From Curtobacterium sp. S6 (GTDB lineage Bacteria; Actinomycetota; Actinomycetes; Actinomycetales; Micrococcaceae), in contig NZ_JHEL01000015.1 of NCBI RefSeq assembly GCF_000710345.2, forward strand, positions 1,240,001 through 1,304,000: 64,000 nucleotides of DNA, written 5' to 3'. Shown here piece by piece: positions 8,830 to 17,099 of this stretch (positions are counted from its first letter, which is position 1; every line of letters begins with the position of its first letter). Both the position numbers and the translations under genes were made by a program. The notes under the pieces are model-generated. The model worked only from the letters and a program-made list of their open reading frames with translations. It was not told where the DNA came from and ran no database searches.

Positions 8830-9369
8830 TCACTTCCTTCCGTTTCCGGACACGGCCCGGCGCAGAGCATCGATCTCCTCGGGGTGCGCATGCCCCTGAA
8901 AGGCCTCCCTGATGGTTCGGAGTTCCTCAGCGGCGGGCGCGCCGAGGGTCGCGAAGAACTCCTCCACGTTCGCCATCACCGAGCCCACCGACAGCCCCAG
9001 GTGAGCCGCGTGGCGGACCGTGAATTCCGTGAGTCGACGCTCGAGGGCTTCCGTGGCGACCGCGACGCCGTTCATGCGCTGTCGGATCTCATCCGCGGAG
9101 CGGAGAAGCTCCTCGACGCCGCGCCGGAGGTGCTCGGCCGCGGCGTCGGCGCGCCCGACGTGGCGGTGCACACCGTCCCGGAACGCCCGCGCGGCCTTGG
9201 ACTCCCAGGAGGACGCCGCCGTCTCGGCGACCCGGTCCCTCGCGGCGCGCACCTCCTCCGAAAGCCCGAGAGTTTCTCGGGCGAGGCTCTCGACCCGTTC
9301 CGCGGCGGCCTCTCCGACCGCTCTCACTACCCCCGGCATCTCCATGCCCCACGCGCCGACGATATTCAT
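8830..9369 (-). CDS. WXG100-like helical protein
   Basis: 179 aa, predicted almost wholly alpha-helical. Residues 1-100 resemble the WXG100/ESAT-6 hairpin: a long amphipathic helix, a turn with Ser-Ser-Trp-Glu-Ser (W-x-S in place of W-x-G) near residue 54, then a second helix. The extra C-terminal 80 residues are longer than in classical WXG100 proteins (about 100 aa). It is first in a two-gene unit with the hydrolase downstream. No signal peptide is seen. Function is inferred from architecture and pairing only: a chaperone or secretion partner for the hydrolase. Confidence 0.6.
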   Translation of the reverse strand: MNIVGAWGMEMPGVVRAVGEAAAERVESLARETLGLSEEVRAARDRVAETAASSWESKAARAFRDGVHRHVGRADAAAEHLRRGVEELLRSADEIRQRMNGVAVATEALERRLTEFTVRHAAHLGLSVGSVMANVEEFFATLGAPAAEELRTIREAFQGHAHPEEIDALRRAVSGNGRK

Positions 9370-9566
9370 GTGCCCCTGCCTTTCTCGCGACCGAAGACTG
9401 CGAGCGTTCCGCCCCGTCCGCCACCAGCTTCCGATGCCGCGTCCCGCCGCGACCGGTACGAGCGGCCGTTCCCCACGAATTCGTGGACAAGTTCCTTCCC
9501 ACCGGAGATGACGTCATGCCTGTGGACGGCACCGCGTCGGCCGGGAGGCCGTGCCACAATAAAGCC

Positions 9567-11018
9567 ATGGCCAACTCCTCAGAGAACACCTCCCTGCCCG
9601 AATCGACCTTGCCGAACGGTCGCCGCAGCCTCACCGAGGTCTCGCCGGCGATTGCCCTGGGCCCCCTTGACGGGCGCTACCAGCCCCAGACCGCTCCCCT
9701 GGTGGACTACCTCTCGGAATCGGCGCTCAACCGAGATCGCGTGCACGTCGAGGTCGAGTGGTTTATTTACTTGAGCAATAATTCGGTCCTTCCGGGGCTC
9801 GCTCCCCTCACGGAGTCGCAGAAGTCCGGACTGCGCGCGCTGGTCACCGAGTTCGACGCGGAATCCATCGCGGAATTGGCCGAGATCGAGGCGGTCACGG
9901 TTCACGACGTCAAGGCCGTCGAATACTTCATCGGGCGCCGCCTCGAGGGCCTCGGACTGGGGCACCTGACGTCGTTGGTGCACTTCGGGTGCACCTCCGA
10001 AGACATCAACAACCTCTCCTACGCGGTCGGCATCCGTGACGCGGTCCGTTTCGCGTGGTTGCCCGCGGCCCGGGAGCTGACGGACATGGTCGCGTCCCTC
10101 GCGGAGTCAACCCGTGATGTTCCCATGCTGTCCCGAACCCACGGCCAGCCGGCCACGCCGACGACGCTCGGCAAAGAGATGGCCGTCCTCGCCTACCGCC
10201 TCCAGCGTCAGCTCAAGCACGTCGAAAACCAGGAATTCCTGGGCAAGATCAACGGCGCCACGGGCACCTATGCGGCCCACGTCGCCTCGGCCCCCACCGT
10301 GGACTGGGAATCGGTCTCCCGCGGGTTCGTCGAATACCTGGGACTCACCTGGAACCCGCTGACCACGCAGATCGAGTCGCACGACTGGCAGGCGGAGCTC
10401 TACTCGACGATGTCCCACTTCAACCGGATCCTGCACAACCTCTGCACGGATATCTGGTCGTATATCTCCATCGGCTACTTCCGCCAGATCCCCGTGGAAG
10501 GCGCCACCGGCTCGTCGACCATGCCTCACAAGATCAATCCGATCCGTTTCGAAAATGCCGAAGCGAACCTGGAGATTTCCTGCTCTTTGCTGAATACCCT
10601 GGCCGAAACCCTCGTGACCTCGCGGTGGCAGCGTGACCTGACGGATTCCTCGTCGCAGCGCAATATCGGCGTGGCCTTCGGGCACTCCTTGCTGGCCATC
10701 TCCAACGTCCGCAAGGGCCTGTCCAAGCTCGACGTCGCCGAGGAAACCCTCGCGGAGGACCTCGACCACAACTGGGAGGTCCTCGCCGAGGCGATCCAGA
10801 TGGTCATGCGCGCCGAATCCATCGCCGGCGTCGAGGGCATGGATCAGCCCTATGAGCGCCTGAAGGACCTGACCCGCGGCCACCGCGTGGATCAGCAGCG
10901 ACTCATCGAGTTCGTCTCGGGCCTGGGCCTTTCGCCGGAGGCCGAGTCTCGGCTCACGAGCCTCACCCCGGCGACCTATCACGGCATCGCCGCCCGGCTC
11001 GTCGACCACCTGAAGTAG
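9567..11018 (+). CDS. purB: adenylosuccinate lyase
   Basis: Catalyses two steps of purine synthesis: cleavage of SAICAR to AICAR and of adenylosuccinate to AMP, releasing fumarate. The signature loop GSSTMPHKINPIRFEN lies at about residues 313-328 with the catalytic Ser in it; other conserved stretches are FGCTSEDINN, MLSRTHGQPATPTTLGKE and INGATGTYAAH. The 483-aa length and sequence match the long PurB class typified by E. coli. The ATG at 9567 is preceded by CACAAT 7-12 nt upstream, so the message may be leaderless; an in-frame ATG at 9516 with GGAG upstream is an alternative. It is followed by a strong hairpin. Confidence 0.96.
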   Translation: MANSSENTSLPESTLPNGRRSLTEVSPAIALGPLDGRYQPQTAPLVDYLSESALNRDRVHVEVEWFIYLSNNSVLPGLAPLTESQKSGLRALVTEFDAESIAELAEIEAVTVHDVKAVEYFIGRRLEGLGLGHLTSLVHFGCTSEDINNLSYAVGIRDAVRFAWLPAARELTDMVASLAESTRDVPMLSRTHGQPATPTTLGKEMAVLAYRLQRQLKHVENQEFLGKINGATGTYAAHVASAPTVDWESVSRGFVEYLGLTWNPLTTQIESHDWQAELYSTMSHFNRILHNLCTDIWSYISIGYFRQIPVEGATGSSTMPHKINPIRFENAEANLEISCSLLNTLAETLVTSRWQRDLTDSSSQRNIGVAFGHSLLAISNVRKGLSKLDVAEETLAEDLDHNWEVLAEAIQMVMRAESIAGVEGMDQPYERLKDLTRGHRVDQQRLIEFVSGLGLSPEAESRLTSLTPATYHGIAARLVDHLK

Positions 11019-11034
11019 TCGCACCGGGAGACGA

Positions 11035-11072
11035 CGCAGGGCATCGGCCACCGTGGTGGTCGATGCCCTGCG
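11035..11072 (+). terminator. terminator after purB
   Basis: CGCAGGGCATCG (11035-11046) pairs with CGATGCCCTGCG (11061-11072); the inner sequence also pairs (CCACC with GGTGG), giving a long nearly perfect stem followed by TTT. Confidence 0.8.
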
Positions 11073-11102
11073 TTTGAGGTGAGGACGATCAGCGCTCGGG
11101 TG

Positions 11103-11969
11103 CTACCGCTTCGAGCCTTGGTCCGAGGAGTCCTCCGACTTCTCCTGTTCTGCCTCTGCGGCCTTGCCCGCCGGAAGGTCGCCGGCGAGCGCCTGCGCCT
11201 TCTTTTCCTCGTGGGGATCGGAGAACTTCGGCGCCCGGCCGTCCAGCTGGAGGCTGTCCGGGAACTCCTGGGGGACCTTCCCGAAGGCGGCCTTGGTCGA
11301 CTTGATCACCTGGCGACCCAGCGCGAGGTTTGCGCCGCCACCCACCACGGCCCCGATGCCGAAGGGCAGGGCGCGACCGAGCAGGGCGCCGGACTGCCGC
11401 GTCAGGAACCGTTTGATGAACATGTTGCGAATCGTCCGGGACACGCTGAAGGACTTGCCGTCCTCCTTGCCGAGCATCAAGCCCCACTTGTTGCTGATGC
11501 CGGCCGTCCGACCGGACTGGCCCAGGATCTGCTTCATGAGCACGGCGCCGTCCTCGCCGAGCATCAGGGCCATGACCATCGTGCGCGCCTTCTCGGGATC
11601 GTCCACGTGCACGCCGTAAAGCTCGGCCATGGACTGCGCGTAGATCGCGGTGCGCTCCAGGTAACCGCCGACGGCGACGAACGAGAGCCCGACGGAGGTG
11701 ACGGTGCCGATGCCCGGGATGAAGGCCGACGCGCCGACGGCTCCGCCACCGACCGTGACATCGCGGAGGTACAACCGCTCCAGGCGCTGGGCGATCTGCT
11801 CCGGGGTGTCATCCGGATGCTTCTTGCGGAGCTTCTTGATGGCCGTGACCACCAGGGGACGCTGGGCGCGAAGGACCGAATCCAGCGCCTTATTCAAGGC
11901 GGGCTTGGGCTGCCCGTGATCGTCGAAGGCATTTTTCATTGCGGATTCAAAGGGAAACTTCGGTGCCAT
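11103..11969 (-). CDS. EcsC-family-like protein
   Basis: 288 aa from the ATG at 11969. The central part has a glycine-rich hydrophobic stretch (GGGAVGASAFIPGIGTVTSV, about residues 75-95), and a second Ala/Gly-rich segment near residue 215 (LPFGIGAVVGGGANLALG). Those two amphipathic membrane-contacting regions and the overall plan resemble the EcsC family, whose biochemical role is not established. The last 40 residues are highly charged. It converges with purB across a terminator and stands alone. Assignment to EcsC is from memory of the family and is moderate. Confidence 0.6.
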   Translation of the reverse strand: MAPKFPFESAMKNAFDDHGQPKPALNKALDSVLRAQRPLVVTAIKKLRKKHPDDTPEQIAQRLERLYLRDVTVGGGAVGASAFIPGIGTVTSVGLSFVAVGGYLERTAIYAQSMAELYGVHVDDPEKARTMVMALMLGEDGAVLMKQILGQSGRTAGISNKWGLMLGKEDGKSFSVSRTIRNMFIKRFLTRQSGALLGRALPFGIGAVVGGGANLALGRQVIKSTKAAFGKVPQEFPDSLQLDGRAPKFSDPHEEKKAQALAGDLPAGKAAEAEQEKSEDSSDQGSKR

Positions 11970-12086
11970 GCCCTCATCTAACCACGGGCACCGCGTCTTC
12001 ATCAGCCTCTTAGCCGACAGCGCACCTCGCACCCGCGTCCTCTCCCCCGCTCTCGGCTGGTTCGGACGCCCCCTGGAGCCGTTTTC

Positions 12087-12926
12087 TCACAACCCGCGGA
12101 CGAATTCCTGGGTCTGCACCGGATCCATCACGGTCGCCGGATGAGGGCCGGCCGCAAGCCAGCGATCGGCCCGCTGCGGGGCGTCCAGCATCCCCGGGCC
12201 GGCCGCCATCACCAGGTTGCCCTCCCGCCGCCCCGACGTCACGGACGTGTCGGCCAGGGTCCACACCCCGGATCGATGCCCGAGCCGCGGATCGCTCAGG
12301 GTCGCTGCTGCCAAGGCCTCGGCCTGCCGGGCGAAGAACCCCAAGCCGGGGTCGTCGCCCACGTTGACGAGCAGGACTCCCCGGTCGGAAAGCACCGGGA
12401 GCGCTTCGGCGTAGAACTCCCGGCAGGCCAGGTGCTCCGGGGAGTCGCGGCCCGAAAAGATATCGACGACGATCACGTCGAAGCCGGCATCCTGTGGGAG
12501 ACCGGCCGCCTCGGCGAGGTAGGGAATCGCCGCGCGGGCGTCGTCGGTCACCGATACCAGTCGGGTGCCCTCCGGCAGGGGAAGCGCGCGGGTCACGAGG
12601 CTGGACAGCTCCCGCTCGATGTCGACGGCGACCTGCGGCGATCCCGGCCGGGTCGCGTGGATGTATCGGGGAAGCGTCATCCCGCCGGCTCCCAAGTGGG
12701 CCGCGGTGATGGGCTCCCCCTCGGGCGCGATCGTATCGACGACGTTGCCGATGCGCCGCAAATATTCGTAGAAGATATGTTCTGGGTTCTCCAAGTCCAC
12801 GTGGGACTGTTCCGCACCGCCGATCTCGAGGACGTAACCGCGCGGGCTGAACCCGTCCGGGAGGATCAAGGCGTTCAGGCCCGAGGACGAGAGATTGACG
12901 CTGCGCAGCCTCTCCTGCCCGGTCAT
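12087..12926 (-). CDS. spermidine-synthase-like (aminopropyltransferase/methyltransferase fold) protein
   Basis: 279 aa with a Rossmann-like methyltransferase fold: HLGAGGMTLPRYI near residue 75 is the nucleotide-binding glycine loop, VAVDIE is the acidic end of strand 2, and FDVIVVDIFSGRDSPEHL near residue 150 is the spermidine-synthase-type motif. The canonical tetrad for binding polyamine substrates is not obvious, and there is no adjacent decarboxylase, so true spermidine synthesis is unproven. Such proteins are common in actinobacteria as putative methyltransferases. It overlaps the upstream CDF exporter gene by 4 bp (ATGA) and is likely expressed from the same metal-responsive promoter. 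Confidence 0.75.
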   Translation of the reverse strand: MTGQERLRSVNLSSSGLNALILPDGFSPRGYVLEIGGAEQSHVDLENPEHIFYEYLRRIGNVVDTIAPEGEPITAAHLGAGGMTLPRYIHATRPGSPQVAVDIERELSSLVTRALPLPEGTRLVSVTDDARAAIPYLAEAAGLPQDAGFDVIVVDIFSGRDSPEHLACREFYAEALPVLSDRGVLLVNVGDDPGLGFFARQAEALAAATLSDPRLGHRSGVWTLADTSVTSGRREGNLVMAAGPGMLDAPQRADRWLAAGPHPATVMDPVQTQEFVRGL

Positions 12927-13840
12927 ACCGGAAACTCGTTCTCTTCGTGACGGTAGTGGCTCTGCGGGTCGAGTTGGATCGTCGAGTGGGCGATCGAGAC
13001 CTCAAAGTGCTCCGAGATGCAGTTTTGGATCTCGCAGAGCAACTGGGCGCTGTGGCCGTCCTCGAAACAATCGTCCCGCACCACGACGTGGGCGGTGAGC
13101 ACCGGAAGGTCCGTCGAGATGCGGCTCGCGTGGAGATCGTGGACGGTCACCACGTGGGGGTGGCGTTCGATGTGCCGCTTGACCTCGGCGATGTCCAAGC
13201 CCGGCGGCACCGATTCGAGGAGCACGCTGACGGATTCGCGGAGAATCACGAGCGCCCGCGGGATGATGAGGACGCCGATCAACAGGGCCACGACGGCGTC
13301 GGCCTGAACCCATCCGGTCAGCCCGATGACGACCGCGGAGACCAATACCGCGACCGACCCGAGGGCGTCGTTGACGACCTCCAGGAAGGCCGCCTTCATG
13401 TTCAGCGACTTTTCACCACCAAAGAGCACCACGATGGCCGCGATATTCCCCAGCAGCCCCAAGGCGCCGAAGACGATGAGCTCACGATCCGCGATCGGTT
13501 GGGGATTCGCGAACCGCTGGACGGCCTCCACGATCACGATGATCCCGACGACGATCAGGACGGTCGCCTGCACGGCCGCCGCGAGGACCTCGACCCGCTT
13601 CCAGCCCCACGTGCGATGCTCCGTGGCCGGGCGCCCCATGAGGACCGCCGCCCACAACGCCATCCCCAACCCGGCGGCGTCGGTCAGCACGTGCACCGTG
13701 TCGAACAGGAGGGCGAGCGAACCGGTCCAGATGGCCCCGACGAGTTGCACGACGAACAAGGCCAGCGCGATCCCGAAGGCGATCGACAGCCGCTTTCGCC
13801 CGGTCTCGGGCCCGTGATGGTGATCGTGCGCGTGTCCCAT
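12923..13840 (-). CDS. czcD: cation diffusion facilitator (CzcD/ZitB-type) metal exporter
   Basis: Proton-coupled exporter of Zn2+/Co2+/Cd2+ class metals in the cytoplasmic membrane. The N-terminus is His-rich (GHAHDHHHG), followed by six transmembrane helices; the metal-site motifs are FDTVHVLTDAAG in helix 2 (His and Asp) and FLEVVNDALGS in helix 5 (Asn-Asp pattern). The C-terminal domain (about residues 205-300) is a cytoplasmic ferredoxin-like CDF dimerisation domain. ATG at 13840 was chosen because it begins directly before the His-rich tail. A 10-bp inverted repeat lies just upstream (13853-13880). The exact metal is not deducible; Zn is most likely. Confidence 0.9.
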   Translation of the reverse strand: MGHAHDHHHGPETGRKRLSIAFGIALALFVVQLVGAIWTGSLALLFDTVHVLTDAAGLGMALWAAVLMGRPATEHRTWGWKRVEVLAAAVQATVLIVVGIIVIVEAVQRFANPQPIADRELIVFGALGLLGNIAAIVVLFGGEKSLNMKAAFLEVVNDALGSVAVLVSAVVIGLTGWVQADAVVALLIGVLIIPRALVILRESVSVLLESVPPGLDIAEVKRHIERHPHVVTVHDLHASRISTDLPVLTAHVVVRDDCFEDGHSAQLLCEIQNCISEHFEVSIAHSTIQLDPQSHYRHEENEFPV

Positions 13841-13852
13841 GAGGCACCGTCC

Positions 13853-13880
13853 TAACATATAAGGAATTATTTATATGTTA
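13853..13880. promoter_or_regulatory. AT-rich inverted repeat, likely metal-responsive operator
   Basis: TAACATATAA (13853-13862) and TTATATGTTA (13871-13880) form a perfect 10-bp inverted repeat with an 8-bp AT-rich spacer, standing out against GC-rich surroundings, 13 bp ahead of the CDF exporter start. Half sites of the ACATAT/ATATGT type are like those bound by ArsR/SmtB metal sensors; no such regulator gene is adjacent. Confidence 0.65.
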
Positions 13881-13919
13881 TCTCGCCGGAACCACCTCGG
13901 GAAGGCCTCCCGGTGCGGG

Positions 13920-14249
13920 CTATTTCACACCGAACTGGTCGAATTCTCCCGTCGGCGCGGGATCGGAGCGCTCAACGTCGCTGACCTTGCCCGCGGTATC
14001 GCCGGAATTCAGCGCGCCCCACAGCGCCTCAATCCCCCGCCGGGAACCTTCGGCGATGATCCGCACGCGACCGTCCGGAAGGTTTTCGGCGAAGCCTAAG
14101 AGATCGTTCTCCTGCGCGATGCCCCTGGTCCACCACCGAAATCCCACGCCTTGAACGCGTCCGGAGACCATGGCCTCAATTCGTGCCTCAGGCGCGGCCT
14201 CGGCACCATTCTCGGAGCCGCGACCGCGTCGGGTATTCAACCACCTCAT
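13920..14249 (-). CDS. acyP: acylphosphatase
   Basis: Small cytosolic enzyme hydrolysing acyl phosphates. The signature VSGRVQGVGFRWWTRGIA (about residues 28-45) contains the catalytic Arg and the phosphate loop; the conserved GFAENLPDGRV segment with its catalytic Asn follows, although this copy reads ENLPDGR in place of the common N-x-x-D-G-x-V spacing. The 109-aa length includes about 22 extra residues at the N-terminus compared with typical ~90-aa acylphosphatases. AGGTGG lies 7 nt before the ATG at 14249. It follows the NAD(P)-binding protein gene by 10 bp, so both are probably one transcript. Confidence 0.9.
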   Translation of the reverse strand: MRWLNTRRGRGSENGAEAAPEARIEAMVSGRVQGVGFRWWTRGIAQENDLLGFAENLPDGRVRIIAEGSRRGIEALWGALNSGDTAGKVSDVERSDPAPTGEFDQFGVK

Positions 14250-14259
14250 GCGGATCCAC

Positions 14260-14937
14260 CTACGCCAATTGATCCGTCACGGTGTCGTCGCGAAGGGCCT
14301 GGGCGATGGGGGTATCCCCATCCGCGAAGGGGTAGGCCTTACGGATCGTGCCGTCATCCGCGATCGCCGCGACGAGCACCCGAGCAACGTTTCCACGCGA
14401 GGCCTTGGCCCCCTGCGGGTCGGTCGTGACCGAGATCGATCCCGTCGGCTCGTCGAGGGAAAGCGCCGTCGGGCCGACCAGGGTCCAGTCGAGGTCGGTT
14501 CCGCGCAGGTGCTCGTCCGCCTCGGCCTTGGACTGTGCGTAGGCGTAGAAGTCGTCGTCTTCGGGGACGCCGTGGTCAAAGGAAGCCCCGAGGTACGAAA
14601 CCATGAGGTAACGCTTGACCCCGGCTCGCTCGGCCCCGTCCATCGAACGGATCGCCGCGTCGCGGTCGACCTTCCAGGTCCTCTCCGGATCGCCGCCGCC
14701 GGCGCCTGCCGACCAGATCAGGACATCGAAGTTGTGGTCCCGGAACAGCTCACCCATCTGCTCGGTCGACAGCTCCATGACGTCCTTCACCAGGGCGTTG
14801 GCGCCGGTCTCCTCGACCTCGCCGACCTGATCGGACGAGCGAATGATCGAGGTAACCTCGTGCCCCGCCTCCACCAGGAGGGGTGCCGCGAGCATCGCGA
14901 TCTTGCCGTGTCCGCCGATGATGCCGATATGTGCCAT
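14260..14937 (-). CDS. NAD(P)H-binding atypical short-chain dehydrogenase-like protein
   Basis: 225 aa. The N-terminus is a dinucleotide-binding Rossmann fold, IGIIGGHGKIAMLAAPLL, of the GxxGxxG type used by NmrA-like and biliverdin-reductase-B-like atypical SDRs. The middle has VLIWSAGAGGGDPE and YLMVSYLGA, and FYAYAQSKAEADEHLR carries the Tyr-x3-Lys-like pair. ATG at 14937 has AAAGGAG 7 nt upstream. The protein probably binds NADP(H) and may reduce or sense an electrophile; the substrate is unknown. It is the first gene of the pair with acylphosphatase. Confidence 0.85.
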   Translation of the reverse strand: MAHIGIIGGHGKIAMLAAPLLVEAGHEVTSIIRSSDQVGEVEETGANALVKDVMELSTEQMGELFRDHNFDVLIWSAGAGGGDPERTWKVDRDAAIRSMDGAERAGVKRYLMVSYLGASFDHGVPEDDDFYAYAQSKAEADEHLRGTDLDWTLVGPTALSLDEPTGSISVTTDPQGAKASRGNVARVLVAAIADDGTIRKAYPFADGDTPIAQALRDDTVTDQLA

Positions 14938-15113
14938 GTCTGACTCCTTTGCATGGGGTTTGTGGTCGTTCACTACAACCATGGCACCGGGTCGTTTATG
15001 CCGGAACCCCCACGGTGCACTTCGAGTCACACGAGTTGGTGGGAGCGGCCCGCCTTCTGCTACAGTGGCACTCGCGCAAGAGAGCGGTCACATGATCGCG
15101 CTTCCTCGCGCAG

Positions 15114-15186
15114 GCCTCCTTAGCTCAGTCGGTAGAGCGTTTCCTTCGTAACGAAAAGGTCGCCGGTTCGATTCCGGCAGGGGGCT
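15114..15186 (+). tRNA. tRNA-Thr (anticodon CGT)
   Basis: Full cloverleaf: acceptor GCCTCCT/AGGGGGC, D-arm GCTC/GAGC, anticodon loop TTCGTAA with CGT at 34-36, and T-arm GCCGG TTCGATT CCGGC. The anticodon stem TTTCC/CGAAA has a C-C mismatch at the loop-closing pair (31-39). CCA is not encoded. TACAGT at 15061-15066 is a possible -10. Confidence 0.93.
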
Positions 15187-15195
15187 CTCACAAGG

Positions 15196-15233
15196 CATAA
15201 GGCCCCGGAACCTCGACGTTCCGGGGCCTTATG
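15196..15233 (+). terminator. terminator after tRNA-Thr
   Basis: Perfect 16-bp stem (15196-15211 with 15218-15233), loop CTCGAC, directly downstream of the tRNA. Confidence 0.8.
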
Positions 15234-15344
15234 TCTTGCACGCAACGGTGCGTTCCCTCCGAACACCGTGGATTTGCCACAATGAGGGGTGAACCCCGCG
15301 CGGCGGGGACAGCAGATGAGAACGACGGAGAGCTGAGGCTGACA

Positions 15345-16196
15345 GTGACCAACACCTATCACCGCAACGAACGGGCCGCGAACCTTCCGGCACGCCTATC
15401 CCGTTCCTGGCTGCTCACCTCGGCATCCAACGAAGAGTCGTTCGAGCCGAACTACGAGTCCGAGGCCGACTCCATCATTCTGGACATGGAGGACGCCGTC
15501 CCCGCCGACCGGAAAGAAGAGGCCCGCGAGCGCGTCATCCAGGCCCTCAACCAGGGCATGCGCGCCTGGGTTCGCATCAACGACATCACCACCGAATTCT
15601 GGGAGGGTGACCTCGCGGCACTGTCCAAGGCCGAGGGCCTGCGCGGCATCGTCCTGGCCAAGACCGAGCACCCTCACGACGTCACGCGCACCGCGATGAT
15701 GTCCCGCGCCGGAACGCCGATCATCGCCCTCATCGAATCGGCCGTAGGCATCGTCAACGCGGTCGACATCGCTCGCGCCCCCGGGACCTTCCGCCTCGCC
15801 TTCGGCATGGGCGATTACCGCAAGGACACCGGCATCAGCGACGACCCGATGGCCCTGGCGTACGCGCGCTCCGCGCTGGTCGTCGCGTCCCGCGTCGGTG
15901 AGCTTCCCGGCCCGATCGACGGCCCGGCCAACGGGGTCGACGACAAGGGCCTGATGGACGCCTGCCGCGTGACCGCCTCGATGGGCATGACGGGCAAGCT
16001 GACCCTGAACCCCGCCCAGACGGACACGATCAACCGCGGGCTGGCACCGAGCGAGGAAGAGATCTCGTGGGCCCGCGAAATGCTCGAGCGTGAAGAAGGC
16101 GGGGCCGTCCCCAAGGATGGCTCCTACCTGCCGCGCTTGGCCCGCGCGCGCAAGGTCTCCGAGCTGGCTCAGACCTACGGGATGTGGGGACGCTAG
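15345..16196 (+). CDS. HpcH/HpaI aldolase / citrate lyase beta-like CoA-ester lyase
   Basis: 283-aa TIM-barrel lyase of the CitE-like branch, acting on a 2-hydroxyacyl-CoA or 2-keto acid. Family features: LTSASNEESF, the metal-binding LDMEDAVPADRKEEAR near residue 50, IALIESAVGIVNA with the conserved Glu, and LAFGMGDYRKDTG with the conserved Asp. There are no CitD or CitF genes beside it, so it is probably not a true citrate lyase subunit; malyl-CoA or citramalyl-CoA type activity is possible. The GTG at 15345 was chosen since GAGG lies 7 nt upstream and residues before it are unlike the family; an ATG at 15282 is the alternative. A CACAAT hexamer at 15276-15281 may be the -10. Confidence 0.82.
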   Translation: MTNTYHRNERAANLPARLSRSWLLTSASNEESFEPNYESEADSIILDMEDAVPADRKEEARERVIQALNQGMRAWVRINDITTEFWEGDLAALSKAEGLRGIVLAKTEHPHDVTRTAMMSRAGTPIIALIESAVGIVNAVDIARAPGTFRLAFGMGDYRKDTGISDDPMALAYARSALVVASRVGELPGPIDGPANGVDDKGLMDACRVTASMGMTGKLTLNPAQTDTINRGLAPSEEEISWAREMLEREEGGAVPKDGSYLPRLARARKVSELAQTYGMWGR

Positions 16197-16242
16197 GCCC
16201 CAGCTCGTCCTCGCCGGTGCGGCGTAGGACGACCTGAACGCA

Positions 16243-16289
16243 GACAAGCGCGGGGCGGATCGGTCATACCGATCCGCCCCGCGCTTGTC
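16243..16289. terminator. very long terminator hairpin
   Basis: A perfect 22-bp stem (16243-16264 with 16268-16289) with a CAT loop between converging genes. Confidence 0.8.
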
Positions 16290-16347
16290 GTTCGTGCGAT
16301 ACCTCGGCGACGGCCCGGGTTCCGGGCGGCCCGGGGCCGTCGCGGAC

Positions 16348-17097
16348 TTACGAGAGCTTTCCGTCCCGCATCGTCACCACGGCATCCATGTGGTCCAACA
16401 GGTCCGTCTCGTGCGTGACCATGACCGTTGCAACCTCGAACTCCCGGGTGACCTCACGCAACAGCTCCACGATCTCCAGGGACCGCTCGTGATCCAGGGC
16501 GGAGGTCGGCTCGTCGGCGAGGAGAAGGACAGGATTGCCCATCAGCGCCCTGGCGATGTTCACGCGCTGACGCTGCCCGCCGGAGAGCTGGTGCGGGCGG
16601 CGGTCGCCCTGACCCTCGAGTCCCACGCGAGCCAGCAGCTCGTCGGCCGCCCGATGGCGCTGCTTCAGCTCCTTGCCGCGGACGCCTCGGATGTGGTCGG
16701 CGACCAGAAGTTGTTCCCGGGCCGTCAGCGAGGGGATCAGGTTCGGCTGCTGGAAGACGACGCCGATCTCGTCCCGGCGCAGACCGGCACGGACCTTTTC
16801 CGAGGTCCCGACGGCCTCTCGACCATTGATGCGGACGGATCCGCTCGTGGGTGACACCAAGGCTCCGGCGACGGCCAGGAGGGAAGACTTCCCCGATCCG
16901 GACTCACCGACCAGGGCGGTCATCGTGCCTCGTTCGGCCCGGAAGTCCACGCTGTTCAGCGCGGTGACGGTGCGGGTCTTACCTTCGGGGGTCGTCCCGT
17001 CCGGGTATTCCAGGGTGACCCCGGACATCTCGAGAGCGTGGGAGCTCGTGGTGGAGGCGGTCTGACCCGCCACGTGTTCAGCAATATGCGTCGACAT
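16348..17097 (-). CDS. ABC transporter ATP-binding protein (LolD/MacB type)
   Basis: ATPase subunit that powers the FtsX-like permease encoded immediately upstream. Walker [10 protein letters not shown] at residues 64-72, Q-loop [13 protein letters not shown], signature [15 protein letters not shown], Walker [13 protein letters not shown] and the switch His in VTHETDLLD are all intact, so it should be active. The 249-aa length is normal. It lies 2 bp after the permease stop in the same operon, divergent from a two-component system that probably controls it. MacB/LolD-type transporters move peptides, antibiotics or lipoproteins or act on the cell envelope; the substrate is unknown. Confidence 0.92.
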   Translation of the reverse strand: MSTHIAEHVAGQTASTTSSHALEMSGVTLEYPDGTTPEGKTRTVTALNSVDFRAERGTMTALVGESGSGKSSLLAVAGALVSPTSGSVRINGREAVGTSEKVRAGLRRDEIGVVFQQPNLIPSLTAREQLLVADHIRGVRGKELKQRHRAADELLARVGLEGQGDRRPHQLSGGQRQRVNIARALMGNPVLLLADEPTSALDHERSLEIVELLREVTREFEVATVMVTHETDLLDHMDAVVTMRDGKLS

Positions 17098-17099
17098 GT

